From the NCBI RefSeq assembly GCF_026239655.1, contig NZ_JAPIVO010000009.1, forward strand, positions 248,001 through 312,000: 64,000 nt of DNA, given 5' to 3'. The DNA is from Pedobacter sp. MR2016-24 (lineage in GTDB: Bacteria; Bacteroidota; Bacteroidia; Sphingobacteriales; Sphingobacteriaceae). Below the pieces are notes generated by a model that was given only the letters and a program-made list of their open reading frames with translations, was not told where the DNA came from and did no database searches. The position numbers were made by a program, and so were the translations under genes. Below, one piece after another: positions 46,663 to 55,019 of the stretch (positions are counted from its first letter, which is position 1; each line of letters starts with the position of its first letter).

Positions 46663-46736
46663 CCGATGTAAATATTTGGTTAGTATTTATTATCAGCCTT
46701 TTCACTATCTTTGAAGCACATTAATCAAAATCGTGA

Positions 46737-48077
46737 ATGGAATCGTTAACGCAACTACCTGAATTTACCTACGAAAAACTGCACCTAAATACTACCAATT
46801 CTGAAAAATGGTACGTTGGTTATACCCTCGTTTTTCCCGATGGAACAACTGATAGAAGACGTGAACATGGTAAGAAAAACTATGATATCAGTCTTACTAA
46901 AGAGAAGGATTTAGGTAAAAGGGAACGACTAGGTAACAAGCTAAAAGGCTTAGTTCTTCACGATTTGGAAAGAGGGGTAGACCCTAACAAAAGAAATGAA
47001 ATCTTAGAGAATAAATTACGTAAACAGAAGGAACAGGAGAAAGAAGCAGAGGACAAAAAGATATCAATCGATAGTGCTATCCAGATGTGTAAAGAGGCTA
47101 AAGGATGGATTAATGCTGTAGAGGGTAAAGACCGTACAGCTACTACTGTTCCAATGTTTTTTACTAATCAGCTTAAACCTTATTTTGAGTCTATAGGTAA
47201 AGCTGATGATATTAGACAGGTTACAAGAACAGATATCAAAAAATTTATAGAATTACATTTCAACCCTTCACCCGATTCTGAATACAAAGAATGGTCTGCA
47301 TCCAGTTGCACAATTTATAGAGGATGGATAGGTATTTTGTTTAGTGTTTTGTTGGATCGGGAATTTATTCCCGTTAATCCTTGTGAGAAAATCAAGATAA
47401 AATCGAACTCTGAAAAGATTATTAGCAGTGATGAAGATGATATTGATAGATTTGAACCTTGGCTAGATAAAGAAATTGAAATCTGGTTTGCAGATTTAAA
47501 AGGTGGTACTGCTCTAGATAGATTAATGTACGTTACCAGTCATTTATTCCACTACGCTTTTATTCGAAAAACAGAGATGTTAAGGTTGAAGTGTTGGATG
47601 CTAGATTTTGATAATGAGCGTTTAACATTACCTCCAAAGATTACAAAATCAGCTAGAAAATATAATACCAAAAACCTAATCAATGTTGATATGCCTGATG
47701 CATTGATTCAAGCATTAAAGGAATGGATAGACTTTAAATTTCCAAATGGCTATACAGATGATGACTATTTAATTGGGATGGATAATGCCCCAAAGGTAAG
47801 TTACAGCTATGCAGCTATGACTAGTCACTATGTGAGAATGAGAAAGAAATTCCAACTAAAATATAAAGGTCTGTTCATTGATAAAAACCAATACGCCTTG
47901 AAACATTCAGGTGTACAGAAGTTATTCAGGGCATTATCCAAGCATCATAAAACGCCTGTAGAGATTCAGACAATCATTAAAAATCAGTGTCGCCACTCTA
48001 GCTTCACCCAAACTGAAACTTATCTGAGAAGGTTAAAGTTAGAATTTGAAGGCAGTAGAGAAAAGGTTAATTTTTAA
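46737..48077 (+). CDS. int: Phage tyrosine integrase
   Basis: 446 residues. An N-terminal arm/SAM-like region with a Lys/Glu-rich linker (~80-107), a core-binding domain (~130-225) and a C-terminal catalytic domain. Catalytic residues visible: Arg277 in HYAFIRKTEMLRLK, His390 in YALKHSGVQKLF (the second Arg is replaced by Lys/Ser, as usual in Bacteroidota integrases with an FKHTG block), His420 in CRHSSFTQTETYL and nucleophile Tyr429. It carries out prophage integration and excision. Confidence 0.93.
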   Translation: MESLTQLPEFTYEKLHLNTTNSEKWYVGYTLVFPDGTTDRRREHGKKNYDISLTKEKDLGKRERLGNKLKGLVLHDLERGVDPNKRNEILENKLRKQKEQEKEAEDKKISIDSAIQMCKEAKGWINAVEGKDRTATTVPMFFTNQLKPYFESIGKADDIRQVTRTDIKKFIELHFNPSPDSEYKEWSASSCTIYRGWIGILFSVLLDREFIPVNPCEKIKIKSNSEKIISSDEDDIDRFEPWLDKEIEIWFADLKGGTALDRLMYVTSHLFHYAFIRKTEMLRLKCWMLDFDNERLTLPPKITKSARKYNTKNLINVDMPDALIQALKEWIDFKFPNGYTDDDYLIGMDNAPKVSYSYAAMTSHYVRMRKKFQLKYKGLFIDKNQYALKHSGVQKLFRALSKHHKTPVEIQTIIKNQCRHSSFTQTETYLRRLKLEFEGSREKVNF

Positions 48078-48080
48078 AAT

Positions 48081-48112
48081 GGTGAGGGTATTTAACCCTC
48101 ATTTTTTATTTT
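48081..48112. terminator. Terminator after the integrase gene
   Basis: TGAGGGT / ACCCTCA stem, loop ATTTA, then TTTTTTATTTTT. It overlaps the stop codon of the convergent gene. Confidence 0.85.
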
Positions 48113-48439
48113 TAGTAATGCCTTTCTTTCCAACATCTTCAAGTGGTCTTCTAATTCCTGTTGCTCCCTGGCTTTTTTAGATATTCTGGTTTTCTTAACT
48201 GGATTAACAGGATGAGCTGATGTTGGAGTAGTGAAAAAATCAGTAGATGGTTTAACCATTTCTTTTAGCTCATTTAAGCTCTGTATAACCTCGTTTTGAT
48301 TAGTGGGCTGTGGTTGTGTCGCTTCTGCCAGTTGTTGCAACAGGTGGTCTGTATATGCCTTTTGCACTAGCTTTTCCGTTTGTTTCATAGCGTGGTATTG
48401 CTCAAACGATTTTAGTTTTTCATTGTATGTTTTATTCAT
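48092..48439 (-). CDS. Prophage small basic coiled-coil protein
   Basis: 115 residues, largely helical: Gln/Glu/Lys-rich N-terminus (YNEKLKSFEQYHAMKQTEKL), a Pro/Thr-rich linker (~65-85) and a basic C-terminal helix (KKAREQQELEDHLKMLERK). No family recognised. It is leftward and converges on the integrase. Confidence 0.55.
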   Translation of the reverse strand: MNKTYNEKLKSFEQYHAMKQTEKLVQKAYTDHLLQQLAEATQPQPTNQNEVIQSLNELKEMVKPSTDFFTTPTSAHPVNPVKKTRISKKAREQQELEDHLKMLERKALLKIKNEG

Positions 48440-48473
48440 GTTTCTTTTTTAAGAGATCGCAGAGCGATCTGTA

Positions 48474-48779
48474 TTAATCCTTACTATTTTTATATTGCAT
48501 AACCAGTACGCATTCGCAGATGAATACTCTTACCATTTCTTTCATTGCCTTTACTATTTGTGCAGGTGCTACTGTGTGGAGCTGTAGTATTGAGTAGTAA
48601 CTTTCACTCTTCCATTGCTCTATTAGTACATCTAACAATTTTGTGTACTGCCAGTTGTGCTCCATCAACATAATTAACATGTTGCTATGGTATCCTACCC
48701 AACAGAGCTTATGTTCTCTAAATGAGACTTCAATAGCATCATACTTGATATTATTATATATTGTCTTCTCTATTTTCAT
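48474..48779 (-). CDS. Prophage hypothetical protein, 101 residues
   Basis: Predicted mixed helix/strand protein: KYDAIEVSFREHKLCWVGYHSNMLIML, then LDVLIEQWKSESYYSILQL. No signal or recognised motif. It is the leftward gene divergent from the XRE repressor, so it is probably under its control. It precedes the 48439 gene by 34 bp. Confidence 0.5.
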   Translation of the reverse strand: MKIEKTIYNNIKYDAIEVSFREHKLCWVGYHSNMLIMLMEHNWQYTKLLDVLIEQWKSESYYSILQLHTVAPAQIVKAMKEMVRVFICECVLVMQYKNSKD

Positions 48780-48805
48780 ACTTAAAGCTAAAGAAGATTT
48801 TTTTA

Positions 48806-48829
48806 AAAAGTGTCTAATTAAACACTTTT
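48806..48829. promoter_or_regulatory. Candidate repressor operator in the divergent XRE region
   Basis: Inverted repeat AAAAGTGT / ACACTTTT around an 8-bp AT centre, midway between the divergent genes at 48779 and 48863. Position fits autoregulation by the XRE protein. Confidence 0.5.
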
Positions 48830-48862
48830 ATTAATAGAAAATTACTTCTTTTAGTAGCCTCA

Positions 48863-49114
48863 ATGGCTAAAAGCACCACAGATAATAAACGTAAACGTCA
48901 CCAACCGACTATCAATACGGTTGGGGATAATATCCGTGCTTTAAGATTGGAGAAGGGAATGACGGTAAAGAATTTAGCTGAACTGGCAGAATGTGAGGCT
49001 AAATTGATTTACAATTACGAGTCAGGTAAAGTTGATATCAGCGTGAGCATGGTTTACTTTCTGGCTGTTGCATTAGGAGTAGAGCCACATACACTTCTTA
49101 TTCCAAAAGTTTAG
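48863..49114 (+). CDS. XRE-family transcriptional regulator (Cro/CI-like)
   Basis: 83 residues with a basic N-terminus and one HTH_3 domain: VGDNIRALRLEKGMTVKNLAEL then ECEAKLIYNYESGKVDIS and VYFLAVALGVEPHTLL. It is the likely lysogeny repressor or Cro. It reads away from the leftward genes with an inverted repeat in the spacer. Its 3' end overlaps the convergent gene by 17 bp. Confidence 0.85.
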   Translation: MAKSTTDNKRKRHQPTINTVGDNIRALRLEKGMTVKNLAELAECEAKLIYNYESGKVDISVSMVYFLAVALGVEPHTLLIPKV

Positions 49115-49259
49115 CCATTGCTATTTCTGCTTCAAACATTTGTTGCGCTTCATGTAGAGATGAACACACTTCATAATTTTCTTCCTTTTCCATCAGCTCT
49201 ATTGCATCTTGAAACACAACCATCTTCAATATTGCCAATCTTTTTTCTTCATCAGTCAT
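49098..49259 (-). CDS. Prophage small acidic protein, 53 residues
   Basis: ATG at 49259 is chosen because it lies just past the upstream stop (49261-49263) and gives MTDEEKRLAILKMVVFQDAI. Helical and acidic, ending AQQMFEAEIAMAKLLE. No family recognised. Confidence 0.45.
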   Translation of the reverse strand: MTDEEKRLAILKMVVFQDAIELMEKEENYEVCSSLHEAQQMFEAEIAMAKLLE

Positions 49260-49260
49260 A

Positions 49261-49593
49261 TTATATTTTATTAAATTTTTCTTCAATTAGTCTTATATAT
49301 ATATTTAGGTTTATCATATCTGGATTACTCTTTACTGCTACCGCATAGTCACAGCTAAAGGTGCAATGGTTACCACTTGGATCAAGTGATTTCTGTACAC
49401 AGATTCCAATTACTTCACCATCTCTTTTCATTATGTCCTGATAGCATCTTTGAATACCAGAATTTGTTCGGTATACAGTTCCTATTGTTTTATATGTGCG
49501 ATAGTTTACAGCTATCATAGTATCTAATAGCTGTTCGGCTCGTAGTATCTCTGTCCTGCTTAAACCTGTTTTTATGTTCCATTTCCTTGACAT
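49261..49593 (-). CDS. Prophage hypothetical protein, 110 residues
   Basis: Basic N-terminal half (SRKWNIKTGLSRTEILRAEQLLD), then strands with four cysteines (IQRCYQDIM, GICVQK, HCTFSCDYAVAV). Possibly a small nucleic-acid-binding protein, but no motif is diagnostic. Leftward; directly adjacent to the 49259 gene. Confidence 0.5.
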   Translation of the reverse strand: MSRKWNIKTGLSRTEILRAEQLLDTMIAVNYRTYKTIGTVYRTNSGIQRCYQDIMKRDGEVIGICVQKSLDPSGNHCTFSCDYAVAVKSNPDMINLNIYIRLIEEKFNKI

Positions 49594-49807
49594 ATGACAA
49601 AGGTTATAACAATATTATTAATTAACAAATCGTAACCTGTTGGATAATAGTTATTTAACAGGTTATTTTTAAATCTAAAAGAAATACACTAATTATCCCA
49701 CTCCAATGGTGTTTAGAGGCTGTTTTTGGATGATTTATGATATTGGGAATGTAGACGAAAATACTTTGTCACAATTGTGTTACATATAAAATCTGGACAT
49801 AAAAAAA

Positions 49808-49834
49808 GGATAACGTGCCTTGCAGGGGTTATCC
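49808..49834 (-). terminator. Terminator of the leftward 50.7-49.9 kb gene pair
   Basis: GGATAAC / GTTATCC stem; on the minus strand it is followed by TTTTTTT (49801-49807). It lies 29 bp after the stop of the 49863 gene. Confidence 0.7.
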
Positions 49835-49862
49835 AATCGAGATATGGCAGTACTGAAAAATA

Positions 49863-50156
49863 TCAAGGGTTGTATATTAGTTTATTATTAATGCTTAACT
49901 GGCTTAAGAATAATAGTAAAGCATCATGTACAGTTGAATCATTAGTATTAATATAGAGGTCTACTTCACTATATGTCACTAATAAACTAAATGCAACCTG
50001 CCCTGTTGAATCTGTGAGTTCTATTCTATCATCTGCATGGGTTACAGTATAGGCTCTATTGTTTATCCCCACTTTAGTTATAAATGCATTAAAACCTTCG
50101 GTAAGCTTATCAGCTATGTATTCTGTTGAATGGTTTAATTTATTTTGAATTATCAT
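49863..50156 (-). CDS. Prophage hypothetical protein, 97 residues
   Basis: Alpha/beta pattern: helix STEYIADKLTEGFNAFITKVG, then strands AYTVTHADDRIELTDSTGQVAFSLLV and VDLYINT, then helix VHDALLLFLSQLS. The pattern resembles its upstream neighbour (50169-50669), so they may be diverged duplicates. 12 bp between them. Unknown function. Confidence 0.5.
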   Translation of the reverse strand: MIIQNKLNHSTEYIADKLTEGFNAFITKVGINNRAYTVTHADDRIELTDSTGQVAFSLLVTYSEVDLYINTNDSTVHDALLLFLSQLSINNKLIYNP

Positions 50157-50168
50157 ACCTATGAAACT

Positions 50169-50669
50169 TTAAAATTTAATTGATTTAACAGCATCAGATA
50201 AATCGGAGATAATTCTATGAGTTATTGCATATGGTAACTCACTACCATCTTTAACATGTGGCGTTGCTGTTATAGCATCATTGATAATCTGAATTGTTAT
50301 AATAAAATCGTATTCGTTGTAACTATAATCGAGCATTATCAATGAAACATCATGTTTTGCGACTCTATTAAACTTGTAGCTTGCATTAATTATTTTTAAA
50401 TTTTCAATTAAAGAGCCAGTTATATATGCTGATTTCGCCAACTTTTCTATTTCATAAATCAGATTATTTGTCTCCAAATTGTTGACCGTTAATTCGATTG
50501 AATTTTCATTAAGTGTAACCGAGAAATTAGTATCTCCATTATCCTCGTTGAAAAGTTTGATTTCTTTATCACCACTGATGCAACCTAGTTTGTTTTCTTT
50601 CGCATAACTTTTGATAAGGCTAATTACCCGTGCATTTGTCAAGTACCCTTTATGTTCTATAATTGTCAT
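50169..50669 (-). CDS. Prophage hypothetical protein, 166 residues
   Basis: The start is MTIIEHKGYLTNARVISLIK at 50669; the extension to 50708 is a hydrophobic frame without a start context. N-terminal helix, beta strands (NFSVTLNENSIELTVNN), helix, then strands VSLIMLDYSYNEYDFIITIQI and a C-terminal helix. First gene of a leftward pair. No family recognised. Confidence 0.5.
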   Translation of the reverse strand: MTIIEHKGYLTNARVISLIKSYAKENKLGCISGDKEIKLFNEDNGDTNFSVTLNENSIELTVNNLETNNLIYEIEKLAKSAYITGSLIENLKIINASYKFNRVAKHDVSLIMLDYSYNEYDFIITIQIINDAITATPHVKDGSELPYAITHRIISDLSDAVKSIKF

Positions 50670-50871
50670 TTGTTTTTGATTTGTTTTAAATATACATAAT
50701 AATAACAATATTTCTATTGCAGTAATATTTTAAAAATTTACTGATTCTATAACTTTACCATCCGAAAAATGAATCCATTGAGAAGGTTATCATGTAGTAA
50801 ACAATAAAACCAGTACTATTTCAACATTGGGTACATTCCCACCTCCAATGATGCATATTTTATAAAGTATA

Positions 50872-50896
50872 ATATTACGGGTAACCGTAAAATATT
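50872..50896. repeat. Inverted repeat in the 450-bp spacer left of the primase gene
   Basis: TTACGG-GTAA-CCGTAA within AT-rich flanks, in the divergent spacer 50670-51119. Candidate operator. The spacer also has a GCGGG/CCCGC hairpin followed by TCTCTCTTTT (51052-51080), possibly an attenuator, and no gene. Confidence 0.4.
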
Positions 50897-50998
50897 AAAA
50901 AATAAATAATCAAAATACACTTGAATTTTTTACACTCTTAGGTTATTGTTGTATTCGTAATAAATAATTAAATCTTTTCTGGCTTTTCAGGAAAACTA

Positions 50999-51008
50999 GA
51001 CTATTTAT
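50999..51008 (+). repeat. GACTATTTAT motif, copy 1
   Basis: 112 bp upstream of the primase ATG. One of four exact copies on the same strand in front of prophage genes. Confidence 0.5.
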
Positions 51009-51119
51009 TATTATACGTTTAATGTTACTTGCATTATTGGTTTTAAAAAGGGCGGGACTAATTACCCCGCTCTCTCTTTTGCACCATTAAACGATAAAGA
51101 GAAAAACAATAATAAACAC

Positions 51120-52535
51120 ATGGTAACACTTTTAAACAATTATCCCAACCTTTACACTCCTGCCATTACTGGTACAATAACCAACACTGATTGGTTAAAT
51201 AAAATCACAGATTCAAATTCTGAATACAATAAAACTATTACTGATTTAAGAGCAATTAAAGAATTGTATGTATCTACTAATAATACAATTTTTAAAAAGG
51301 AATATGATAAATTAAAATCTACATTACCTGCTGTAACTTGGAATGCAACATTTACCGATGTAAAATCTAATGCTAACTTCTTATCTCCAACAGGATTATT
51401 ATTTATTGATATAGATGATACATCATTCAATATAGAATCTTTGGATAAAAATAAGATTTACGCTTATTATAAGTCAGTAGGTGGAAAAGGATATTCTATT
51501 ATAGTAAAATGTACTGCAATCAATTTAGATAACTTCAAATCTACTTATACATATATTATTAATGATTTAAAACTGAATGATTATGTTGATACTAATGCTA
51601 TCAAAATAACTCAATCTTCCATTATAAGTTATGATTTAGACTTATATATTAATAATGAATCATTCGTTTATTCTTCTATTTATTCTAATAAAATAGATGA
51701 AAATAATTTTGTACCAACTGCTACATTAGAATCAAAAAAAGAAGAACATAATGCAGAGGTTGGTACAAAACAAAAAGTAAGATATAATAACCTTAATGAT
51801 TTTGAATTTAATGTTAATGGTTATGTTGAAGATTGGAATGAAGGTTTGAATTATGTATTCGTATCTAAACCATTTAAACCACTACAGGATGGAAGAAAAA
51901 GATATATGATGAATTATATAAGGAATTATGTTTGGCTTAATCCTAATCTACCATATTTTCAAATACTAAATTCTGCAAAATTTATTAATCTTTCAATAGG
52001 TATAGAACCGTTACCTAATAATATTATTGAAGGACAAGTAAAAACCATATTAGAACAAAAAAACAAAGGAACCTTAACACCGAAAATTAAGAAAAGGAAA
52101 ATACTATTCTCCCCATCAAGTTTAATGACAAGGGATGAAAAGGAAAAGGTAAAAGGTGAAAGACAATCTTTGTTTAATAATGAAAGTACTACAAGCAAAA
52201 TATATGATATTATAGAAGATTGGAATTTTGAAATAAATGGAAAGATAAATATTAGAGCAGTAGCAACAATTCTAAATATGTCAAAAACAACAGTAGCAAA
52301 ATACTGGAAGAATATCAAAGATTATGTGAAGGATTTAAATGAATCTGGAATAAATGAAATAAAGCTATTTAAGCAACACAAAATGAATATTGATAAAGAT
52401 ATTGAAGAAAATAATATAGTACCTCATATGTCAGCAATGACCCCTCTAAACTTAATTGAGCAAGTTATGTCTGATGAGAATATCTATGTAATAGATATAG
52501 ATGAGTTACTAGAAGAGATATTTACAGAATTATAA
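51120..52535 (+). CDS. VirE_N/BT4734-like replication protein (primase-like)
   Basis: 471 residues. The N-terminal half follows the BT4734/VirE N-terminal pattern of Bacteroidota mobile elements: LPAVTWNATFTDVKSNANFLSPTGLLFIDID, then YAYYKSVGGKGYSIIVKC and the late block SSIISYDLDLYIN. The GLLFIDID acidic strand suggests a primase-like fold. The C-terminal region IDKIN..RAVATILNMSKTTVAKYWK contains an HTH. No P-loop helicase is seen, so it acts alone or with host helicase. Very AT-rich (many AAT/ATA codons). Function inferred. Confidence 0.6.
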   Translation: MVTLLNNYPNLYTPAITGTITNTDWLNKITDSNSEYNKTITDLRAIKELYVSTNNTIFKKEYDKLKSTLPAVTWNATFTDVKSNANFLSPTGLLFIDIDDTSFNIESLDKNKIYAYYKSVGGKGYSIIVKCTAINLDNFKSTYTYIINDLKLNDYVDTNAIKITQSSIISYDLDLYINNESFVYSSIYSNKIDENNFVPTATLESKKEEHNAEVGTKQKVRYNNLNDFEFNVNGYVEDWNEGLNYVFVSKPFKPLQDGRKRYMMNYIRNYVWLNPNLPYFQILNSAKFINLSIGIEPLPNNIIEGQVKTILEQKNKGTLTPKIKKRKILFSPSSLMTRDEKEKVKGERQSLFNNESTTSKIYDIIEDWNFEINGKINIRAVATILNMSKTTVAKYWKNIKDYVKDLNESGINEIKLFKQHKMNIDKDIEENNIVPHMSAMTPLNLIEQVMSDENIYVIDIDELLEEIFTEL

Positions 52536-52540
52536 AATAA

Positions 52541-52550
52541 GACTATTTAT
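52541..52550 (+). repeat. GACTATTTAT motif, copy 2
   Basis: Ends 20 bp before ATG 52570, directly after the primase gene. Confidence 0.5.
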
Positions 52551-52569
52551 AAGTATTAATAAAAATAAT

Positions 52570-53022
52570 ATGAAAAACGAATATAGATTGATGACAAATA
52601 TAGTAGCACTATCTGAGTCAAAAGATTGGGATGATGCAAAAACAGAATGGAGATTTACAAATGCTTTCCAACGTGAAGGTAGTGAATGTTTATGTGGTAA
52701 GATAAATATAACTAATGTGTGTGTTATAGTCAATAAAAAAAATGATAACCGTACAGAGGTTGGCAACTGTTGCGTGAAGAAGTTTATGAACATATCAAAT
52801 GGTGATACATTCTTTTCAAGTATTAATAAGCTAAAGAAAAATATCAAAAGTAATATTACTAATAATTTTTTGCATCACTTGATTGATACAGAGTTTATAA
52901 CATCCGATGAATATCGGTTACTGAGTAAATTTCAAGACCAAAATGAAAAAAAGACATCAGGAGACTGGAATAGTAAAATAGAAATCAATCAAAGAATACT
53001 AGATGAATACTGTAAGTGTTAA
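52570..53022 (+). CDS. Prophage Cys-rich protein, possible zinc binding, 150 residues
   Basis: ECLCGKINITNVCVIVNKKNDN (~39-60) then GNCCVKKFM supply five cysteines (C40, C42, C51, C67, C68) that could form a zinc site. The preceding DWDDAKTEWRFTNAFQREG is conserved-looking. The C-terminus is helical and Lys/Asn-rich. Resembles small zinc-binding phage or conjugative-element proteins; unnamed. Confidence 0.55.
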   Translation: MKNEYRLMTNIVALSESKDWDDAKTEWRFTNAFQREGSECLCGKINITNVCVIVNKKNDNRTEVGNCCVKKFMNISNGDTFFSSINKLKKNIKSNITNNFLHHLIDTEFITSDEYRLLSKFQDQNEKKTSGDWNSKIEINQRILDEYCKC

Positions 53023-53154
53023 ATATATAAGTACCTGGCATTCAGTAAATTGAATGAAAAATTAATATCGCTGAGTATCAGCCTAATAACCTGGCAATCA
53101 AATAAATAGCTTTGATATATGCTAGGGAACCAATACCTTCAACCCATACTAATT

Positions 53155-53247
53155 ATGGAAACTATGGCAATCATTTTACTAACCATTGTTGCAATCATCA
53201 CAGTAGCTAAACTACAAGATGTATTCAGCAAAAAAATAAGAGACTAG
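53155..53247 (+). CDS. Small single-TM protein, 30 residues
   Basis: An ATG-started frame encodes a hydrophobic segment (METMAIILLTIVAIITVAKL) and a charged tail ending KKIRD. A typical phage micro-protein topology, sitting alone between two genes and ahead of a terminator. Confidence 0.45.
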   Translation: METMAIILLTIVAIITVAKLQDVFSKKIRD

Positions 53248-53305
53248 ACTACCACTAGGACAACAAATAAACACAAGAGGCACTGGTATACTGAATGTGT
53301 TTTAA

Positions 53306-53337
53306 GGGGGACTGCTGTACGCAGATCCCCTTTTTTT
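53306..53337 (+). terminator. Rho-independent terminator
   Basis: GGGGA-CTGC / GCAG-A-TCCCC stem (one bulged A), then TTTTTTT. It closes the 52.5-53.25 kb unit. Confidence 0.85.
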
Positions 53338-53375
53338 ATGCCTATAAATTGAGAGTAGTTACTTTCCCAACGGCA

Positions 53376-53385
53376 GACTATTTAT
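53376..53385 (+). repeat. GACTATTTAT motif, copy 3
   Basis: Directly before the homing endonuclease gene; overlaps its first possible ATG, favouring ATG 53390. Confidence 0.5.
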
Positions 53386-53989
53386 GTGTATGGCGTACGT
53401 TTATACACACACAAGAAAAGATAAGAATGAAATATTTTATGTAGGGATTGGTTCTGATGATAACAATTACAGTAGAGCAAAAACAACACATAAGAGAAGT
53501 AATTACTGGAAAAACATTACTAGTAAAACAGATTACACAATTGATATCATTGAAGATAATATAAGTTGGAATCAGGCGGTAAATAAGGAGATAGAATTGA
53601 TTAAGTTTTATGGACGGAGTAATACAGGAACTGGTATCTTATGTAACCTTACAGACGGTGGAGAAGGTTGCAATGGTAGGAGACATACAGAAGCAACTAA
53701 AGAAAAAATGAGGGTAGCACAGAAGAATAAAAAATTGTCTGTGGAACATAGAAAAAAGATAGGACAAAGTTTAAAGGGTTATCAAAGGTCTAAACAAACA
53801 AGCGATAGAATTAATAAATCAAGAAAGAATGTAATACTTAATTATAGTGTCATTCTAGATTTAGACACTGGTGTATATTATTATTCTGTTGCCGATGCAT
53901 CACGTGCTTATAATCATATAGCTTATAGCACACTGGTATCGTATTTAAATGGCACTCTTTTAAATAAATCTTCCCTGATAAGAGTATGA
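53384..53989 (+). CDS. GIY-YIG homing endonuclease with NUMOD DNA-binding repeats
   Basis: 201 residues (or 199 from ATG 53390). N-terminal GIY-YIG domain: AYVYTHTRKDKNEIFYVGIG plus RAKTTHKRSNYWKNI and the catalytic Glu in AVNKEIELIKFYGR. Then CNLTDGGEGCNGRRHTEATK and LSVEHRKKIGQSLKGYQ, two NUMOD3-like repeats, and a C-terminal SVADASRAYNHIAYSTLVSYLNG, NUMOD1-like helix-turn-helix. Free-standing homing endonuclease as in T4 segs. It follows a terminator, as expected for an inserted gene. Confidence 0.85.
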   Translation: MCMAYVYTHTRKDKNEIFYVGIGSDDNNYSRAKTTHKRSNYWKNITSKTDYTIDIIEDNISWNQAVNKEIELIKFYGRSNTGTGILCNLTDGGEGCNGRRHTEATKEKMRVAQKNKKLSVEHRKKIGQSLKGYQRSKQTSDRINKSRKNVILNYSVILDLDTGVYYYSVADASRAYNHIAYSTLVSYLNGTLLNKSSLIRV

Positions 53990-54061
53990 AAAATAAATGT
54001 GAAAATAAATTGGTCACTTCATCAGTAGCGTGATATTTATATATATACACAAAGAAACAAT

Positions 54062-54238
54062 ATGAAAACATTTATAAGAAACAATAGTGATTATTTACTG
54101 GCAATTGTAATAGCATTAGCATTATTTAATTTAATTCCAGTCGTGATTGGATGGATAGCATTTATCCTTTTATTTATTGCAAATGATAATAATGAAGAAG
54201 TATTAATAACTAAAGATGACAGTACAAACCGCAAATAA
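54062..54238 (+). CDS. Small membrane protein, 58 residues
   Basis: A short N-terminal charged stretch, then two hydrophobic stretches (YLLAIVIALALFNLIPVV and GWIAFILLFIA), and an acidic tail. Could be a holin-like or anchoring protein, but its early-gene position makes that uncertain. Its 3' end overlaps the next gene (54216) by 23 bp. Confidence 0.5.
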   Translation: MKTFIRNNSDYLLAIVIALALFNLIPVVIGWIAFILLFIANDNNEEVLITKDDSTNRK

Positions 54239-54491
54239 ATACATAAACTTACTTGAAGATTATATGGATAAAATCTTGAAAGGTAAATCAGATATGCATA
54301 AAAAGAATATCCTAAGCTATTTTTATCCAGACCGTGAATATTTAGTTGATGCAGGATATTGTCACTGGCAGTTCGAAAAGGTGCTAAGATGCTTAGAAGA
54401 TGAAGAACTATATGAAGATTGTATAACAGTGTTAAAACTGGTTACAAGATTAGAAAGAATGAAAAATAAAGGAATTAAGATTAAAATATAA
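54216..54491 (+). CDS. Prophage hypothetical protein, 91 residues
   Basis: Predicted all-helical: NKYINLLEDYMDKILKGK, FEKVLRCLEDEELYEDCITVLKL. Starts inside the previous gene. No family recognised. Confidence 0.5.
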   Translation: MTVQTANKYINLLEDYMDKILKGKSDMHKKNILSYFYPDREYLVDAGYCHWQFEKVLRCLEDEELYEDCITVLKLVTRLERMKNKGIKIKI

Positions 54492-54503
54492 ACACACAAA
54501 GAA

Positions 54504-54878
54504 ATGGAAAAATTAACAGATAAATTAAAAGAAACAATAGACATACTGATTAATAGAATAGCTGAGTCAGATGTAATTGTTATTAACAGTAGGGCTATCA
54601 ATGATGCAATAAACGATATCATTAGTGAATATAATCAGGTAGTTTATACATCAGATAAGCGATTAGAATCAATGGAATTATTAACAGCACAGGTAACTGA
54701 ATTACAAAAGGAATTAGCACAGGTAGGATGTTGGGATAAGCCAATTGTATCAGTAACATATAACGAAGATGAAAGATTGTTTGTAGCTGTAGATTACAAA
54801 GGTAGAGTGCAAAAACATTGTGAAAAATTGATTGAAAAATTCGCAGAAGCGTATAATAAAGCATTTCCAAAAAGATAA
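54504..54878 (+). CDS. Prophage hypothetical coiled-coil protein, 124 residues
   Basis: Helical N-terminal half with heptads (KLTDKLKETIDILINRI and SMELLTAQVTELQKELAQV), then a short strand region VSVTYNEDERLFVAVDYKG and a helix. It has 12 bp of spacing from the previous gene and is followed by a terminator at 54912. Confidence 0.5.
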   Translation: MEKLTDKLKETIDILINRIAESDVIVINSRAINDAINDIISEYNQVVYTSDKRLESMELLTAQVTELQKELAQVGCWDKPIVSVTYNEDERLFVAVDYKGRVQKHCEKLIEKFAEAYNKAFPKR

Positions 54879-54911
54879 TAAATAAAATACTCATAATTTT
54901 TGTTTTCATAA

Positions 54912-54944
54912 TTCCCCGATCCGTAAAAAGATTGGGGTTTTTTT
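54912..54944 (+). terminator. Rho-independent terminator
   Basis: CCCCGATC / GATTGGGG stem with loop CGTAAAAA, then TTTTTTT. Confidence 0.85.
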
Positions 54945-55005
54945 AATCTGGCTTATAAACTATTTTATAATTATTTCAAGTCAAAAGTGATTTTAAATTT
55001 TAGCT

Positions 55006-55015
55006 GACTATTTAT
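55006..55015 (+). repeat. GACTATTTAT motif, copy 4
   Basis: Ends 5 bp before ATG 55020, after a terminator. Confidence 0.5.
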
Positions 55016-55019
55016 AGTT

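Larger units (their letters stand above)
46145..46736. other. Host-prophage junction region, non-coding
   Basis: About 590 bp without a gene. It holds a relatively GC-rich patch (46390-46500) with two pairs of short direct repeats, likely near the attachment site, and the integrase promoter at 46633-46662. Nothing else recognised. Confidence 0.5.
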
